This document shows positions 56,260 to 64,000 of a DNA stretch of 64,000 nt, piece by piece (the stretch's first letter is position 1; each line of letters starts with the position of its first letter). Position numbers and translations under genes: made by a program. The notes below the pieces were generated by a model, which saw nothing but the letters and a program-made list of their open reading frames with translations, was not told the DNA's origin and searched no databases. Source of the DNA: Prevotella sp. tf2-5 (lineage in GTDB: Bacteria; Bacteroidota; Bacteroidia; Bacteroidales; Bacteroidaceae); the NCBI RefSeq assembly GCF_900115435.1, contig NZ_FOWK01000009.1, forward strand, positions 62,001 through 126,000. Reading direction: 5' to 3'.

Positions 56260-57500
56260 ATCTTCATAAATTCGTTCATAAATTCATTTAATCTCAGCAG
56301 ACCGTAGGAACCATTGACACATGAAACTTCGTCATACTCTTGTACGTCATCGGGCTCAATGCCACGATGCCATATCAGGAACGGAACGGGCTGACCGACG
56401 TGGATGCGCTGCTCAACAGGTGTCAAATGGTCGGGGAGTACAGCGATACAGACATCATCCTGCCAGTCCTTCACCTCATGATAGATAGGGGCAATAAGTC
56501 GTTGGTCAAGATACTCGATGGTCTTGAGTTTCAAATCAAGGTCACCATCATGACCAGCCTCGTCACTTGCCTCCACATGAACAAAGACGAAATCGTCTTG
56601 TCGGAGTGCGTCAATAGCAGCCAGTGCCTTTCCTTCGTAGTTGGTATCAGCGAGTCCTGTGGCACCAGGAACTTTGATGATACGCAGACCAGCGTATTTG
56701 CCAATGCCTTGGATCAGGTCGACAGCCGAGATAACAGCACCACTCTTGATCTCAGGATATTGCTGCATCAGTGTCTCCATGGACGGACGATAACCTCCGC
56801 TCCACGGCCAGATACTATTTGCCTGTCGTTCACCCTTGGCAGCCTTTGCAAGATTGTAAGGGTGTTTGGCAAGAAGTTCCTGTGATCTCAGGATGAGGTC
56901 ATTGATGAGGTCGGCAGTTTGTTGAGGGGTGAGACGGGAGTTCTCAGAGTTCTCAGAGTTCTCGGAGTTCTCTGGTTTTACAAGTAATGGTCTCCACTCC
57001 TCATTCGGATGGTCATGGGGTGGGGCACAAACGATGTGCTTGTTACCTCCCTTGATGACCAATAGGTGACGATATTGAATACCGGTAATGAACCTCACAC
57101 GGTCACTGCCTAAGTGTTCGTTGAGATACTCAATGAGAACACGGGCATCATCTGTCTCTAAGTTGCCACCATTATGCGTGATAATTTTTCCATCCTCAAT
57201 GGTGATGATATTACAGCGGATGGCGAAATCGTCATCAGCCATCTCATAACCGATAGAGGCAGCCTCCAAGGGACCACGCCCTTCATACACTTTATTTAAG
57301 TCATAGCCAAGAATAGCGGTGTTAGCCACCTCACTACCGGGAGGAAACCCTTCAGGTACAGTCACTAATCGTCCACAACGACCTTCCTTTGCCAGTTGGT
57401 CCATCATCGGCTTATGGGCATATTGCAGCAACGTCTTTCCACCGAGTCGCTCGACGGGAAGATCTGCCATACCATCTCCTAAAATTATTACTCGTTTCAC
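56256..57500 (-). CDS. Proposed homoserine kinase, phosphoglycerate-mutase-like
   Basis: 414 aa, alkaline-phosphatase superfamily, close to archaeal-type cofactor-independent phosphoglycerate mutase (ApgM). Metal and nucleophile regions: VIILGDGMADLP, GFPPGSEVANTAILGYD (Ser), HVEASDEAGHDGD, AVLPDHLTPVEQR. Between thrA and thrC, with no ordinary thrB in sight, it most likely phosphorylates homoserine; the family has been proposed for that role. An internal linker contains NSENSENSENSRL, coded by the same 9-bp unit as in grpE. Overlaps thrC by 4 bp. Confidence 0.85.
   Translation of the reverse strand: MKRVIILGDGMADLPVERLGGKTLLQYAHKPMMDQLAKEGRCGRLVTVPEGFPPGSEVANTAILGYDLNKVYEGRGPLEAASIGYEMADDDFAIRCNIITIEDGKIITHNGGNLETDDARVLIEYLNEHLGSDRVRFITGIQYRHLLVIKGGNKHIVCAPPHDHPNEEWRPLLVKPENSENSENSENSRLTPQQTADLINDLILRSQELLAKHPYNLAKAAKGERQANSIWPWSGGYRPSMETLMQQYPEIKSGAVISAVDLIQGIGKYAGLRIIKVPGATGLADTNYEGKALAAIDALRQDDFVFVHVEASDEAGHDGDLDLKLKTIEYLDQRLIAPIYHEVKDWQDDVCIAVLPDHLTPVEQRIHVGQPVPFLIWHRGIEPDDVQEYDEVSCVNGSYGLLRLNEFMNEFMKI
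56937..56972 (-). repeat. Four tandem 9-bp units coding (ENS)n in the kinase gene
   Basis: ggagttctc, agagttctc, agagttctc, ggagttctc. Unit identical to the grpE repeat at 20532. Confidence 0.9.
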
Positions 57501-57597
57501 TTCGTAATGATTTTACAATTTAATAATTATAAAATGTAAAAATTACAGTTTGGCATTCTTACATTTTTAAATTATATCATTTTTACATTGTCAATCG

Positions 57598-60075
57598 CTA
57601 AATATTAGCGATTGACATGATGTTGGCGAAGACACCAGCGGCAGTCACAGCGGCACCGGCTCCATAACCCTGGATCAGCATCGGGTACTCCTTGTAACGC
57701 TCAGTGGTGAGCAATACGATGTTGTTAGAACCTTCCAGTCCATAGAAAGGATGACCATAAGGAACTTCCTTCAGTGCGACGCTCGTCTTGAAATTCGATG
57801 GGTCGTTCTCGTCGGCTTCCATCGTTGCGACGAAACGCCAGCGCTTATTCTCGGCTTCCAGTCTCTGACGGCGAGTCTCGAAGTCAGCATCGAGTTCCGG
57901 CAGTTTAGCCCAGAAGTCATCGAGACTTCCCTCAAAGTAACTGTCAGGAACGAAGAGGTGTTTCTCCACGTCAGCCTGTTCCACTTTATAACCAGCCTCA
58001 CGGGTGAGGATCACCAGTTTACGGATCACGTCCGTACCACTGAGGTCTATACGTGGGTCAGGCTCAGAGTAACGCTGCTCCTTGGCACGACGTACCGTCT
58101 CAGAGAAAGGAACGTCTGCTGCTATCTCGTTGAAGATGAAGTTCAGCGTACCACTCAGGATTGCCTCAATCTTCAGAATCTTATCACCAGAATTACAGAG
58201 GTCATTGATGGTACCGATAATCGGCAAACCAGCACCTACGTTCGTCTCATAGCGGAACCAGACACCACGATCACGGGCCGTCTGTTTCAGTTTCAGATAA
58301 CTGTCGTAGTCACTGGAGGCGGCAATCTTATTGGCAGCCACCACGGATATATTATGCTCCAAGAATGTCTGATAGAGTTGTGCGATCTGACGACTTGCCG
58401 TACAATCGACGAAGACGCTGTTGAAGATGTTCATCTTGATAATCTCCTCACGCATGTGCTCTGTGTCTGCCTTGAATCCTGCACGCAGGATCTTCTCATA
58501 GTTGTCAAGGTCAATACCATCGCGATCCAGTACGAAGTTGTCCACATCGGAGATACCCACCACATTCAGTTTCAATCGTCTTGACTGCATGAGGAACTGC
58601 TGCTGGGTACGAATCTGTTCGAGCAGCATACCCCCCACGGTACCAATACCACAGATGAAGATGTTCAACACCTTGTATTCTGACAGGAAGAACGAGTCGT
58701 GCAGTACGTTGAGTGACTTGCGCAGGAACTTGCCGTCCACTACGAATGAGATATTCGTCTCAGAGGCACCCTGAGCACAGGCGATCACACTGATACCAGA
58801 ACGTCCGAGGGTACCGAAGAGTTTACCAGCGATACCTGGTGTCTGTTTCATATTCTCACCCACGATAGCGATGGTAGCAAGACCGCTCTCCACCTGCATG
58901 GGGAACATGGCACCCGTCTCAATCTCCTTGGCGAACTCAGCGTTGAGTACTTCTGCAGCGGCAGCGGCATCCTCGTCACGTACACCAATAGAGGTGGAGT
59001 TCTCAGAAGAAGCCTGTGATACCATAAACACAGAGATGCCTTTATTGGCAAGGGTGGTGAAGATACGGCGGTTCACACCGATGACACCCACCATCGACAG
59101 ACCAGTGACAGTAATCAAAGAAGTACCCTTGATACTGGAGATACCCTTGATAGGTTTCTGGTCGTCGTCAATCTTTGCCTTGATAAGTGTTCCCGGATGC
59201 TCGGGATTGAAAGTGTTCTTGACCCTGATAGGGATATTCTTGACACAGACAGGGTATATCGTCGGGGGATAGATGACCTTCGCACCGAAGTTACAAAGCT
59301 CCATCGCCTCGATATAAGAAAGCTCATTGATGGTATAGGCTGTCTTGATGACTTTCGGGTCGGCAGTCATGAAACCGTCCACATCCGTCCATATCTCCAG
59401 ACATTCAGCATTCAATACAGCGGCTATGATAGAGGCGGTATAGTCTGAGCCACCACGTCCCAGGTTTGTTGTCTCATGGGTATCACGGTCGCGGGCAATG
59501 AAGCCAGGTACCACATACACCTTGTTTGTTGCGGTAGGGTCGCTACCTACTGAACTGAAAGACTCCTTTACCAGTTGTGTGGTCAGGTCAGCGTCAATCA
59601 CATGCTTGCCCTGTTTACGCTCTGTACGGATGAAGTCACGGGCATTCATACGGATACCGTTCTTCACCATGGCGGCGACGATGTGTGACGACAGACGCTC
59701 ACCATACGATACGATGGTGTCCTCTGTCTTCTTCGACAGGTCGTGAATGAGATACACACCATAGTAGATACTCTTCAACTGGTCGAAGAGCTGGTCTACA
59801 TTGTTGAATAAGTCTACGCGCTTTTTGTCATCGGAGATGATGGCATCAATCATCTGGTGGTGGCGTGTCACCATCGCGTCGAATTCCTCACGATAGCGGT
59901 CGTCGCCCTGTTTTGCCATCTGTGATGTGGCGATCAGTTTGTCGGTGATGCCGTCAAGTGCACTTACTACTACTACGACAGGTTGCGTCCGAGCCTCTGT
60001 CTCCACAATTTTCTTCAAGCTAAGAATGCTTTTTACGGAACCTACGGACGTTCCGCCGAATTTCATTACTTTCAT
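57598..60075 (-). CDS. thrA: Bifunctional aspartokinase / homoserine dehydrogenase
   Basis: 825 aa from the ATG at 60075 (MKVMKFGGTSVGS). Aspartokinase domain (FGGTSVGSVKS, LGRGGSDYTASIIAA), two ACT-type regulatory parts near residues 315-465 (SLITVTGLSMVGVIG, TIAIVGENMKQTPGIAG), then homoserine dehydrogenase with NAD-binding IFICGIGTVGGMLLEQI and catalytic region AILSGTLNFIFNE. First and third steps from aspartate to threonine. Probably inhibited by threonine, as in homologues. Heads thrA-kinase-thrC. Confidence 0.96.
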   Translation of the reverse strand: MKVMKFGGTSVGSVKSILSLKKIVETEARTQPVVVVVSALDGITDKLIATSQMAKQGDDRYREEFDAMVTRHHQMIDAIISDDKKRVDLFNNVDQLFDQLKSIYYGVYLIHDLSKKTEDTIVSYGERLSSHIVAAMVKNGIRMNARDFIRTERKQGKHVIDADLTTQLVKESFSSVGSDPTATNKVYVVPGFIARDRDTHETTNLGRGGSDYTASIIAAVLNAECLEIWTDVDGFMTADPKVIKTAYTINELSYIEAMELCNFGAKVIYPPTIYPVCVKNIPIRVKNTFNPEHPGTLIKAKIDDDQKPIKGISSIKGTSLITVTGLSMVGVIGVNRRIFTTLANKGISVFMVSQASSENSTSIGVRDEDAAAAAEVLNAEFAKEIETGAMFPMQVESGLATIAIVGENMKQTPGIAGKLFGTLGRSGISVIACAQGASETNISFVVDGKFLRKSLNVLHDSFFLSEYKVLNIFICGIGTVGGMLLEQIRTQQQFLMQSRRLKLNVVGISDVDNFVLDRDGIDLDNYEKILRAGFKADTEHMREEIIKMNIFNSVFVDCTASRQIAQLYQTFLEHNISVVAANKIAASSDYDSYLKLKQTARDRGVWFRYETNVGAGLPIIGTINDLCNSGDKILKIEAILSGTLNFIFNEIAADVPFSETVRRAKEQRYSEPDPRIDLSGTDVIRKLVILTREAGYKVEQADVEKHLFVPDSYFEGSLDDFWAKLPELDADFETRRQRLEAENKRWRFVATMEADENDPSNFKTSVALKEVPYGHPFYGLEGSNNIVLLTTERYKEYPMLIQGYGAGAAVTAAGVFANIMSIANI

Positions 60076-60141
60076 ATCTCTATGCAATTTATCTTGCCAG
60101 ACGGTACCCTTTAACAAGCAGGGCTTACTCCATTGGCGGTG

Positions 60142-60201
60142 CAAAGGTAATGAAAAATGTAATAATGTAATAATGTAAAAATGTAAAAAATGTAAAAATG
60201 C
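60142..60201. promoter_or_regulatory. -7 box of thrA next to an atgtaa-repeat array
   Basis: Minus-strand TACCTTTG at 60142-60149. The place where TTTG should lie is filled by repeats of aatgtaata/aatgtaaaa (60150-60199). Confidence 0.6.
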
Positions 60202-60219
60202 GAGTTTCCCCGCATTTTT
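60194..60219 (-). terminator. 9-bp hairpin terminator of the acyl-CoA ligase operon
   Basis: aaaaatgcg, 8-nt loop, cgcattttt; on the minus strand it ends in T-rich sequence. Confidence 0.75.
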
Positions 60220-60262
60220 ACTTATTAATTATTGCCTTTTATAATTTTCTAATTTTTACATT

Positions 60263-61924
60263 CTAACTATACAGGAAACGTTTGATACTACGCTTGGGGG
60301 TCTTGGCGAACTCCTCCGTGCGGATCTCTATTTCCGTAATCTTCTCATAGGCAGGCAACTGTTCGTTCAGTTGCTGACGGTTCTGTTCCATGATATTCTT
60401 GATATCCTCCTCGTTGAAGTTCATGTTCTTCGCCTCGTCATAGTCGGGATATACCAGTCCGACGAGTTTCGTGTCACGCTGTACCACAACACTCTCGACG
60501 ACCAGTGTCAGAGAGTTCAGCTTGTCCTCAATCTCCTCTGGGTAGATATTCTGTCCATTAGGACCTAACAGCATGTTCTTTGAACGTCCGTTAATAAACA
60601 CATTTCCGTCATAGTCCATCGTGCCGAGGTCACCAGTATGGTACCAGCCTTCCTCGTCGAGCGTCTCCTTGGTGGCTTCCTCGTTCTTATAGTAACCCAG
60701 CATCACATTAAGTCCCTTGGCGAGAATCTCACCAGGTTTATGGGCAGGGTCGCTGGAGTTAATCTTCACCTCCATGTGGTAGGCAGCCTGTCCACAGGAG
60801 CCCTGTGCGAAGGTCTGCCAGTCACGGTAACAGATAATCGGGGCACACTCTGTAGCGCCATAGCCGACAGTATAGGGGAACTCGATTTTCTTCAGGAAAG
60901 ACTCCACCTCCTGGTTGAAGGCAGCGCCACCGATGATCACCTCATAGAGCTCGCCGCCGAAAGCCTTCACCACCTCTTTGCAGATCATCTGTCGTACCTT
61001 CTTCGAGATGACAGGCATCGACAGCAGCAGTCTCATGCGGTTATTCTGTATCTTGGGGAATACCTTCTTACGGATAATCTTCTCGATGACCAGTGGTACG
61101 GCGATGATAATCTTCGGTTTGATCTCCGCAAAAGCCTGTGCGATGATGGCAGGTGAGGGGATGCGGTTGAGATAATATACATGACAGCCATGCAGGAACT
61201 CAAAGATAAACTCGAAAGCCATACCGTACATGTGTGCCATCGGGAGGATGGAGATGATACGGTCTCCCTTGTCGATAATCTTGCCTAACACATACTCCGC
61301 GAAGTCGTAGTTTGACCAGAGGGCACGATAGGGTACCATGACACCCTTCGAGAAACCTGTTGTGCCGGAGGTGTAGTTGATCATTGCCAGTTCCTCGCCA
61401 CTCTCCTCTATATAATAATGTACGTGTTCCTTACGGAAATATTTGGGGAATTTCTTGCCGTACAACTCATTCAGATGCTCTCGGGCATAGGTCAGCTTGT
61501 CCGTGCGTGACAGCATCAGCGAGTAGTCGGGGTTGTTGATGATACCCTCCAAATGTGGCATCTGTGTGGGGTCAATCTGTGTCGCTACATGATCACCTAC
61601 GAAGAGCAGCTTGGAATCCGAGTGGTTGACGATATTATGAATCTGGTCTGCCATGAACTCATGGAGGATAGGTACGGCGATAGCTCCGTAGGTCAGGGTG
61701 GCAAGGAAAGCCACAGCCCACTGACTGGAGTTACGTCCACAGAGGGCTATCTTGTCGCCCTTTACCACACCACAGTTCTCAAACAGGATGTGCAGTTTCT
61801 CTATCTTACGTGCCACGTCATGGAATTGCAGGGTGGCTCCTTTGTAGTCAGTCAGTGCATCGAGGTCCCAATTGTCGATGATGCTCTGCTGTATAAGTTG
61901 ATTAAAACTGGGTACGTTTTCCAT
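60263..61924 (-). CDS. Long-chain acyl-CoA ligase (AMP-binding enzyme), copy 2 of a tandem pair
   Basis: 553 aa. Activates fatty acids via acyl-AMP. P-loop YTSGTTGFSKGVMVPYRA near residue 190; A5 region VGYGATECAPIICYRD; A7 GWYHTGDLG; A10 Lys in TPKRSIKRFLYS. Membrane-associated in known members. It is close in sequence to the gene just upstream (same length, motif for motif), so the two arose by tandem duplication; only 11 bp separate them. Confidence 0.93.
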   Translation of the reverse strand: MENVPSFNQLIQQSIIDNWDLDALTDYKGATLQFHDVARKIEKLHILFENCGVVKGDKIALCGRNSSQWAVAFLATLTYGAIAVPILHEFMADQIHNIVNHSDSKLLFVGDHVATQIDPTQMPHLEGIINNPDYSLMLSRTDKLTYAREHLNELYGKKFPKYFRKEHVHYYIEESGEELAMINYTSGTTGFSKGVMVPYRALWSNYDFAEYVLGKIIDKGDRIISILPMAHMYGMAFEFIFEFLHGCHVYYLNRIPSPAIIAQAFAEIKPKIIIAVPLVIEKIIRKKVFPKIQNNRMRLLLSMPVISKKVRQMICKEVVKAFGGELYEVIIGGAAFNQEVESFLKKIEFPYTVGYGATECAPIICYRDWQTFAQGSCGQAAYHMEVKINSSDPAHKPGEILAKGLNVMLGYYKNEEATKETLDEEGWYHTGDLGTMDYDGNVFINGRSKNMLLGPNGQNIYPEEIEDKLNSLTLVVESVVVQRDTKLVGLVYPDYDEAKNMNFNEEDIKNIMEQNRQQLNEQLPAYEKITEIEIRTEEFAKTPKRSIKRFLYS

Positions 61925-61935
61925 ATCGATTACGG

Positions 61936-63594
61936 TTATTTGTATAAGTAACGTTTAATGCTCTTCTTCGGTGTTTTCTCGAACTCCTCCTCACGGAGCT
62001 CAATCATGTTGAGACGACTGTATGGTGGCAGTATCTCATTGAGTTGCTGACGGTTTTGTTCCATCACGTTCTGCAGGTCCTCCTCAGAGAATCCCATCTC
62101 CTTTGCCTCGTCCATATCAGGGTAAACCAATCCGACGAGATGCTCACCACGCTGTACGATGATACACTCACTGACCAGTGTCATGGAACCGAGCTTATCC
62201 TCGATCTCCTCCGGGTAGACGTTCTGTCCGTTGGCTCCCAACAGCATGTTCTTCGAGCGTCCACGGATAAACAGATGACCATCCCACGACATCGTGGCAA
62301 GGTCGCCGGTATGATACCAGCCGTCCTCGTCGAGTGCCTTACGGGTAGCCTCTTCGTTCTTGTAATAGCCCAGCATCACGTTGGTGCCTCGCGTCACAAT
62401 CTCCCCGGCAATCTCCTGTGGGTTGCTGGACAGGATCTTCACCTCCATATGGTCTACTGCTGTTCCACAGGAGCCAGACACAAAGTCATGGTAGTCGCTA
62501 TAGGTAATCAGTGGTGCACATTCTGTGGTGCCATAGCCGACAGTGATAGGAAACTCGATGTCCATCATGAATTTCTCGATCTCCTGGTTCAGAGGAGCAC
62601 CACCCACGATAACCTCATAAGCCTCACCACCAAAGGCGGCATATACCTCCTGACAGATACGCTCCTTCACTTTCTTGGAGACGACGGGCATCTGCAGCAG
62701 GATCTTCACGGCATTGCTCTGTATCTTTGGGAATACCCGTTTGCGGATAATCTTCTCGATAATCAAGGGAACGGCAACCACCAGATGGGGTCTTACCGTC
62801 TTGAAAGCCTCTGCGATAATAGCTGGGGAGGGTAGACGAGTCAGGAAAAACAGGTGGTAACCTGAGCAGAAGGGGAAGAGGAACTCAATAGCCTGTCCGT
62901 ACATATGTGCCATAGGCAGGATACTCAGCATACGACTGTATTTCGGTATCTGCATTCCTAAGCGTTTGATACAGAAATCCACGTTACCCCATAGAGCACG
63001 GTAGGGTATCATCACACCCTTCGAGAACCCAGTCGTACCACTCGTATAGTTGAGCATACACAACTCCTCTGGGTCGTCGACGTACCAGTTGATATGCTCA
63101 GCACGGAACGCCATGGGGTATTTCTCACCGAACAACAGGTTGAGGTGCTCACGGGCATCCATCAGTTTCTCGTTTCTGCAGGTGTGTAGGGAGAAGTCAG
63201 GAAGGTTGAAGATTCCCTCCAGTTCTGGCATCTCCTTCGGGTCGATGAGGTTGACCACATAGTCGCCTACGAATAACAACTTGGATTCGGAGTGGTTGAC
63301 GATATTATGTATCTGCTCTCCATTGAACTCATGGAGGATAGGCACGATGATGGCGCCATAGGTGAGGGTGGCGAGATAGGCTACAGCCCAATGGGCGGAG
63401 TTACGTCCACAAACGGCGATGCGGTCACCTTTCTCTATTCCCGCAGCCTCCATCATGATATGCAGTTTCTCTATCTTGCGGGCTACGTCGTGATACTGCA
63501 ACGTAGAACCTTTATAGTCTGTCAGCGCGTCGAGCAGCCAGTTCTCCTTAATCGTCTTAACGATATAGGAGTTGAAACTTGGTATGTCGTTCAT
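61936..63594 (-). CDS. Long-chain acyl-CoA ligase, copy 1 of the tandem pair
   Basis: 552 aa from the ATG at 63594 (MNDIPSFNSYIVKTI), aligned to the paralogue start MENVPSFNQ; a longer frame upstream crosses the promoter and has no homology. P-loop LNYTSGTTGFSKGVMIPYRALW, VGYGTTECAPLITYSD, GWYHTGDLATM, and ending TPKKSIKRYLYK. The two copies differ mostly in the middle domain, which may set chain-length preference. Confidence 0.93.
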   Translation of the reverse strand: MNDIPSFNSYIVKTIKENWLLDALTDYKGSTLQYHDVARKIEKLHIMMEAAGIEKGDRIAVCGRNSAHWAVAYLATLTYGAIIVPILHEFNGEQIHNIVNHSESKLLFVGDYVVNLIDPKEMPELEGIFNLPDFSLHTCRNEKLMDAREHLNLLFGEKYPMAFRAEHINWYVDDPEELCMLNYTSGTTGFSKGVMIPYRALWGNVDFCIKRLGMQIPKYSRMLSILPMAHMYGQAIEFLFPFCSGYHLFFLTRLPSPAIIAEAFKTVRPHLVVAVPLIIEKIIRKRVFPKIQSNAVKILLQMPVVSKKVKERICQEVYAAFGGEAYEVIVGGAPLNQEIEKFMMDIEFPITVGYGTTECAPLITYSDYHDFVSGSCGTAVDHMEVKILSSNPQEIAGEIVTRGTNVMLGYYKNEEATRKALDEDGWYHTGDLATMSWDGHLFIRGRSKNMLLGANGQNVYPEEIEDKLGSMTLVSECIIVQRGEHLVGLVYPDMDEAKEMGFSEEDLQNVMEQNRQQLNEILPPYSRLNMIELREEEFEKTPKKSIKRYLYK

Positions 63595-63605
63595 TGCACA
63601 ATCTT

Positions 63606-63660
63606 CAAAATTTTGTGCAAAGGTAATATCTTTCCTGCACATTCGCAAAAATTTTGTGCA
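63606..63660. promoter_or_regulatory. Promoter of the acyl-CoA ligase pair with a direct repeat
   Basis: Minus-strand TACCTTTG (63618-63625), 20-bp spacer, TTTG (63646-63649). aaaattttgtgca occurs at 63607-63619 and 63648-63660, once on each box, so it may be an operator. Confidence 0.7.
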
Positions 63661-63718
63661 GTTTTTTGAAGGTTCAGGTAAAAATATTACAAAAAAGGTA
63701 AAATGGGACAAATAATCC

Positions 63719-64000
63719 TCACAATCGTATGACCTCGTCGCATAATTCACTAACTGTTTTGCGATGGGTGATAAACAACATGGTCTTCTCCTTGCAGTTA
63801 GTGAAGAGTCGTTTGTATAGCTCTTGTTCCGTAGGTCCGTCGAGACTGCTGCTGATCTCGTCAAGCAACAGGATATTACCGGGACACAGCAGTCCACGGG
63901 CAATGGCGATGCGTTGGGCTTGTCCCTCACTGAGTCCCTTGCCCCGTTCTCCCAGCTCGGTACTGAGTCCTTGTGGCAGGTCATTGATGAAATCAGCGCA
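63719..64000 (-). CDS. ABC exporter ATPase domain, 5' end cut by the window
   Basis: Last 93 residues of an ABC transporter ATPase, open to the right edge. Shows the signature LSEGQAQRIAIARGLL, Walker B ILLLDEISSSLD and the H-loop FITHRKTV, and ends VIRL. This type is usually fused to six membrane helices (MsbA-like exporter), but that part is outside. Substrate unknown. It lies 124 bp upstream of the acyl-CoA ligases, same strand. Confidence 0.88.
   Translation of the reverse strand, partial: CADFINDLPQGLSTELGERGKGLSEGQAQRIAIARGLLCPGNILLLDEISSSLDGPTEQELYKRLFTNCKEKTMLFITHRKTVSELCDEVIRL

Noticed and set aside
63595-63984. N-terminal extension of the second acyl-CoA ligase
   Set aside because: It crosses the promoter and the ABC ATPase gene in another frame, and the paralogue has no such extension.

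Overview
The window looks like a chromosomal stretch from a Bacteroidales bacterium, most likely a Prevotella/Segatella-type gut or rumen organism. The signs are TAnnTTTG-type -7 promoter boxes with TTTG 19-20 bp upstream, few classical Shine-Dalgarno sites, many lipoprotein signals, Bacteroidetes-only families (DUF4468, DUF4293, DUF4421, DUF5715, Porin_10) and the bamD-rpoZ-DUF4293 and thrA-PGM-like kinase-thrC gene orders. Both ends are cut: a GH2 glycosidase lacks its start on the left, and an ABC exporter ATPase lacks its start on the right.

Region by region. 0-3.2 kb (+): GH2 glycosidase and a TPR/SpoIIE-phosphatase lipoprotein. 3.4-13.7 kb (-): an L-arabinose operon read as mutarotase lipoprotein, Na+/sugar symporter, NUDIX-type AraR repressor, araD, araA, araB, a DUF4421 protein and a GH51 arabinofuranosidase. 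It would release, import and convert arabinose to xylulose 5-phosphate under its own regulator. 13.8-17.4 kb (-): a galactose operon (mutarotase, MFS permease, galK). 17.5-20.7 kb (-): grpE-dnaJ-folC. 20.7-22.4 kb (-): an ABC-F ATPase whose second nucleotide-binding site looks dead.

22.4-30.5 kb is an accessory patch: a small lipoprotein, an AT-rich UvrD/HelD-like helicase with zinc ribbons, then an operon of MmcQ-like protein, sugar O-acetyltransferase, two-DTG aspartyl protease and an orphan TRAP solute-binding protein. It carries palindromic repeats, a 114-bp tandem duplication and gene remnants. 30.5-36.6 kb holds an extracytoplasmic set: outer-membrane barrel, S41 and S37-like peptidase lipoproteins (+), and an M13 metallopeptidase (-). 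A 1.08-kb gene-free region (36.6-37.65 kb) is built almost wholly of mirrored short repeats.

37.6-64 kb is mostly core: RluA-type pseudouridine synthase, menA, HD hydrolase, a coupled DUF4468/57-aa membrane protein/Porin_10 set, uvrB, bamD-rpoZ-DUF4293, a phoH-purC-ubiE-aroE-TPM-lemA-purM run, a DUF5715 protein, a threonine operon, two tandem acyl-CoA ligases and the ABC ATPase end.

The most unusual material is not a gene. At least five intergenic arrays have an exact 22-bp period, each with its own unit sequence. A second family of 7-9-bp-period repeats sits in intergenic DNA and in frame inside several unrelated genes (GH2, grpE, DUF5715, thrC, the kinase). A third, palindromic repeat supplies the C-terminus of the TRAP protein. 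I saw no tRNA, rRNA, CRISPR array or complete insertion sequence.
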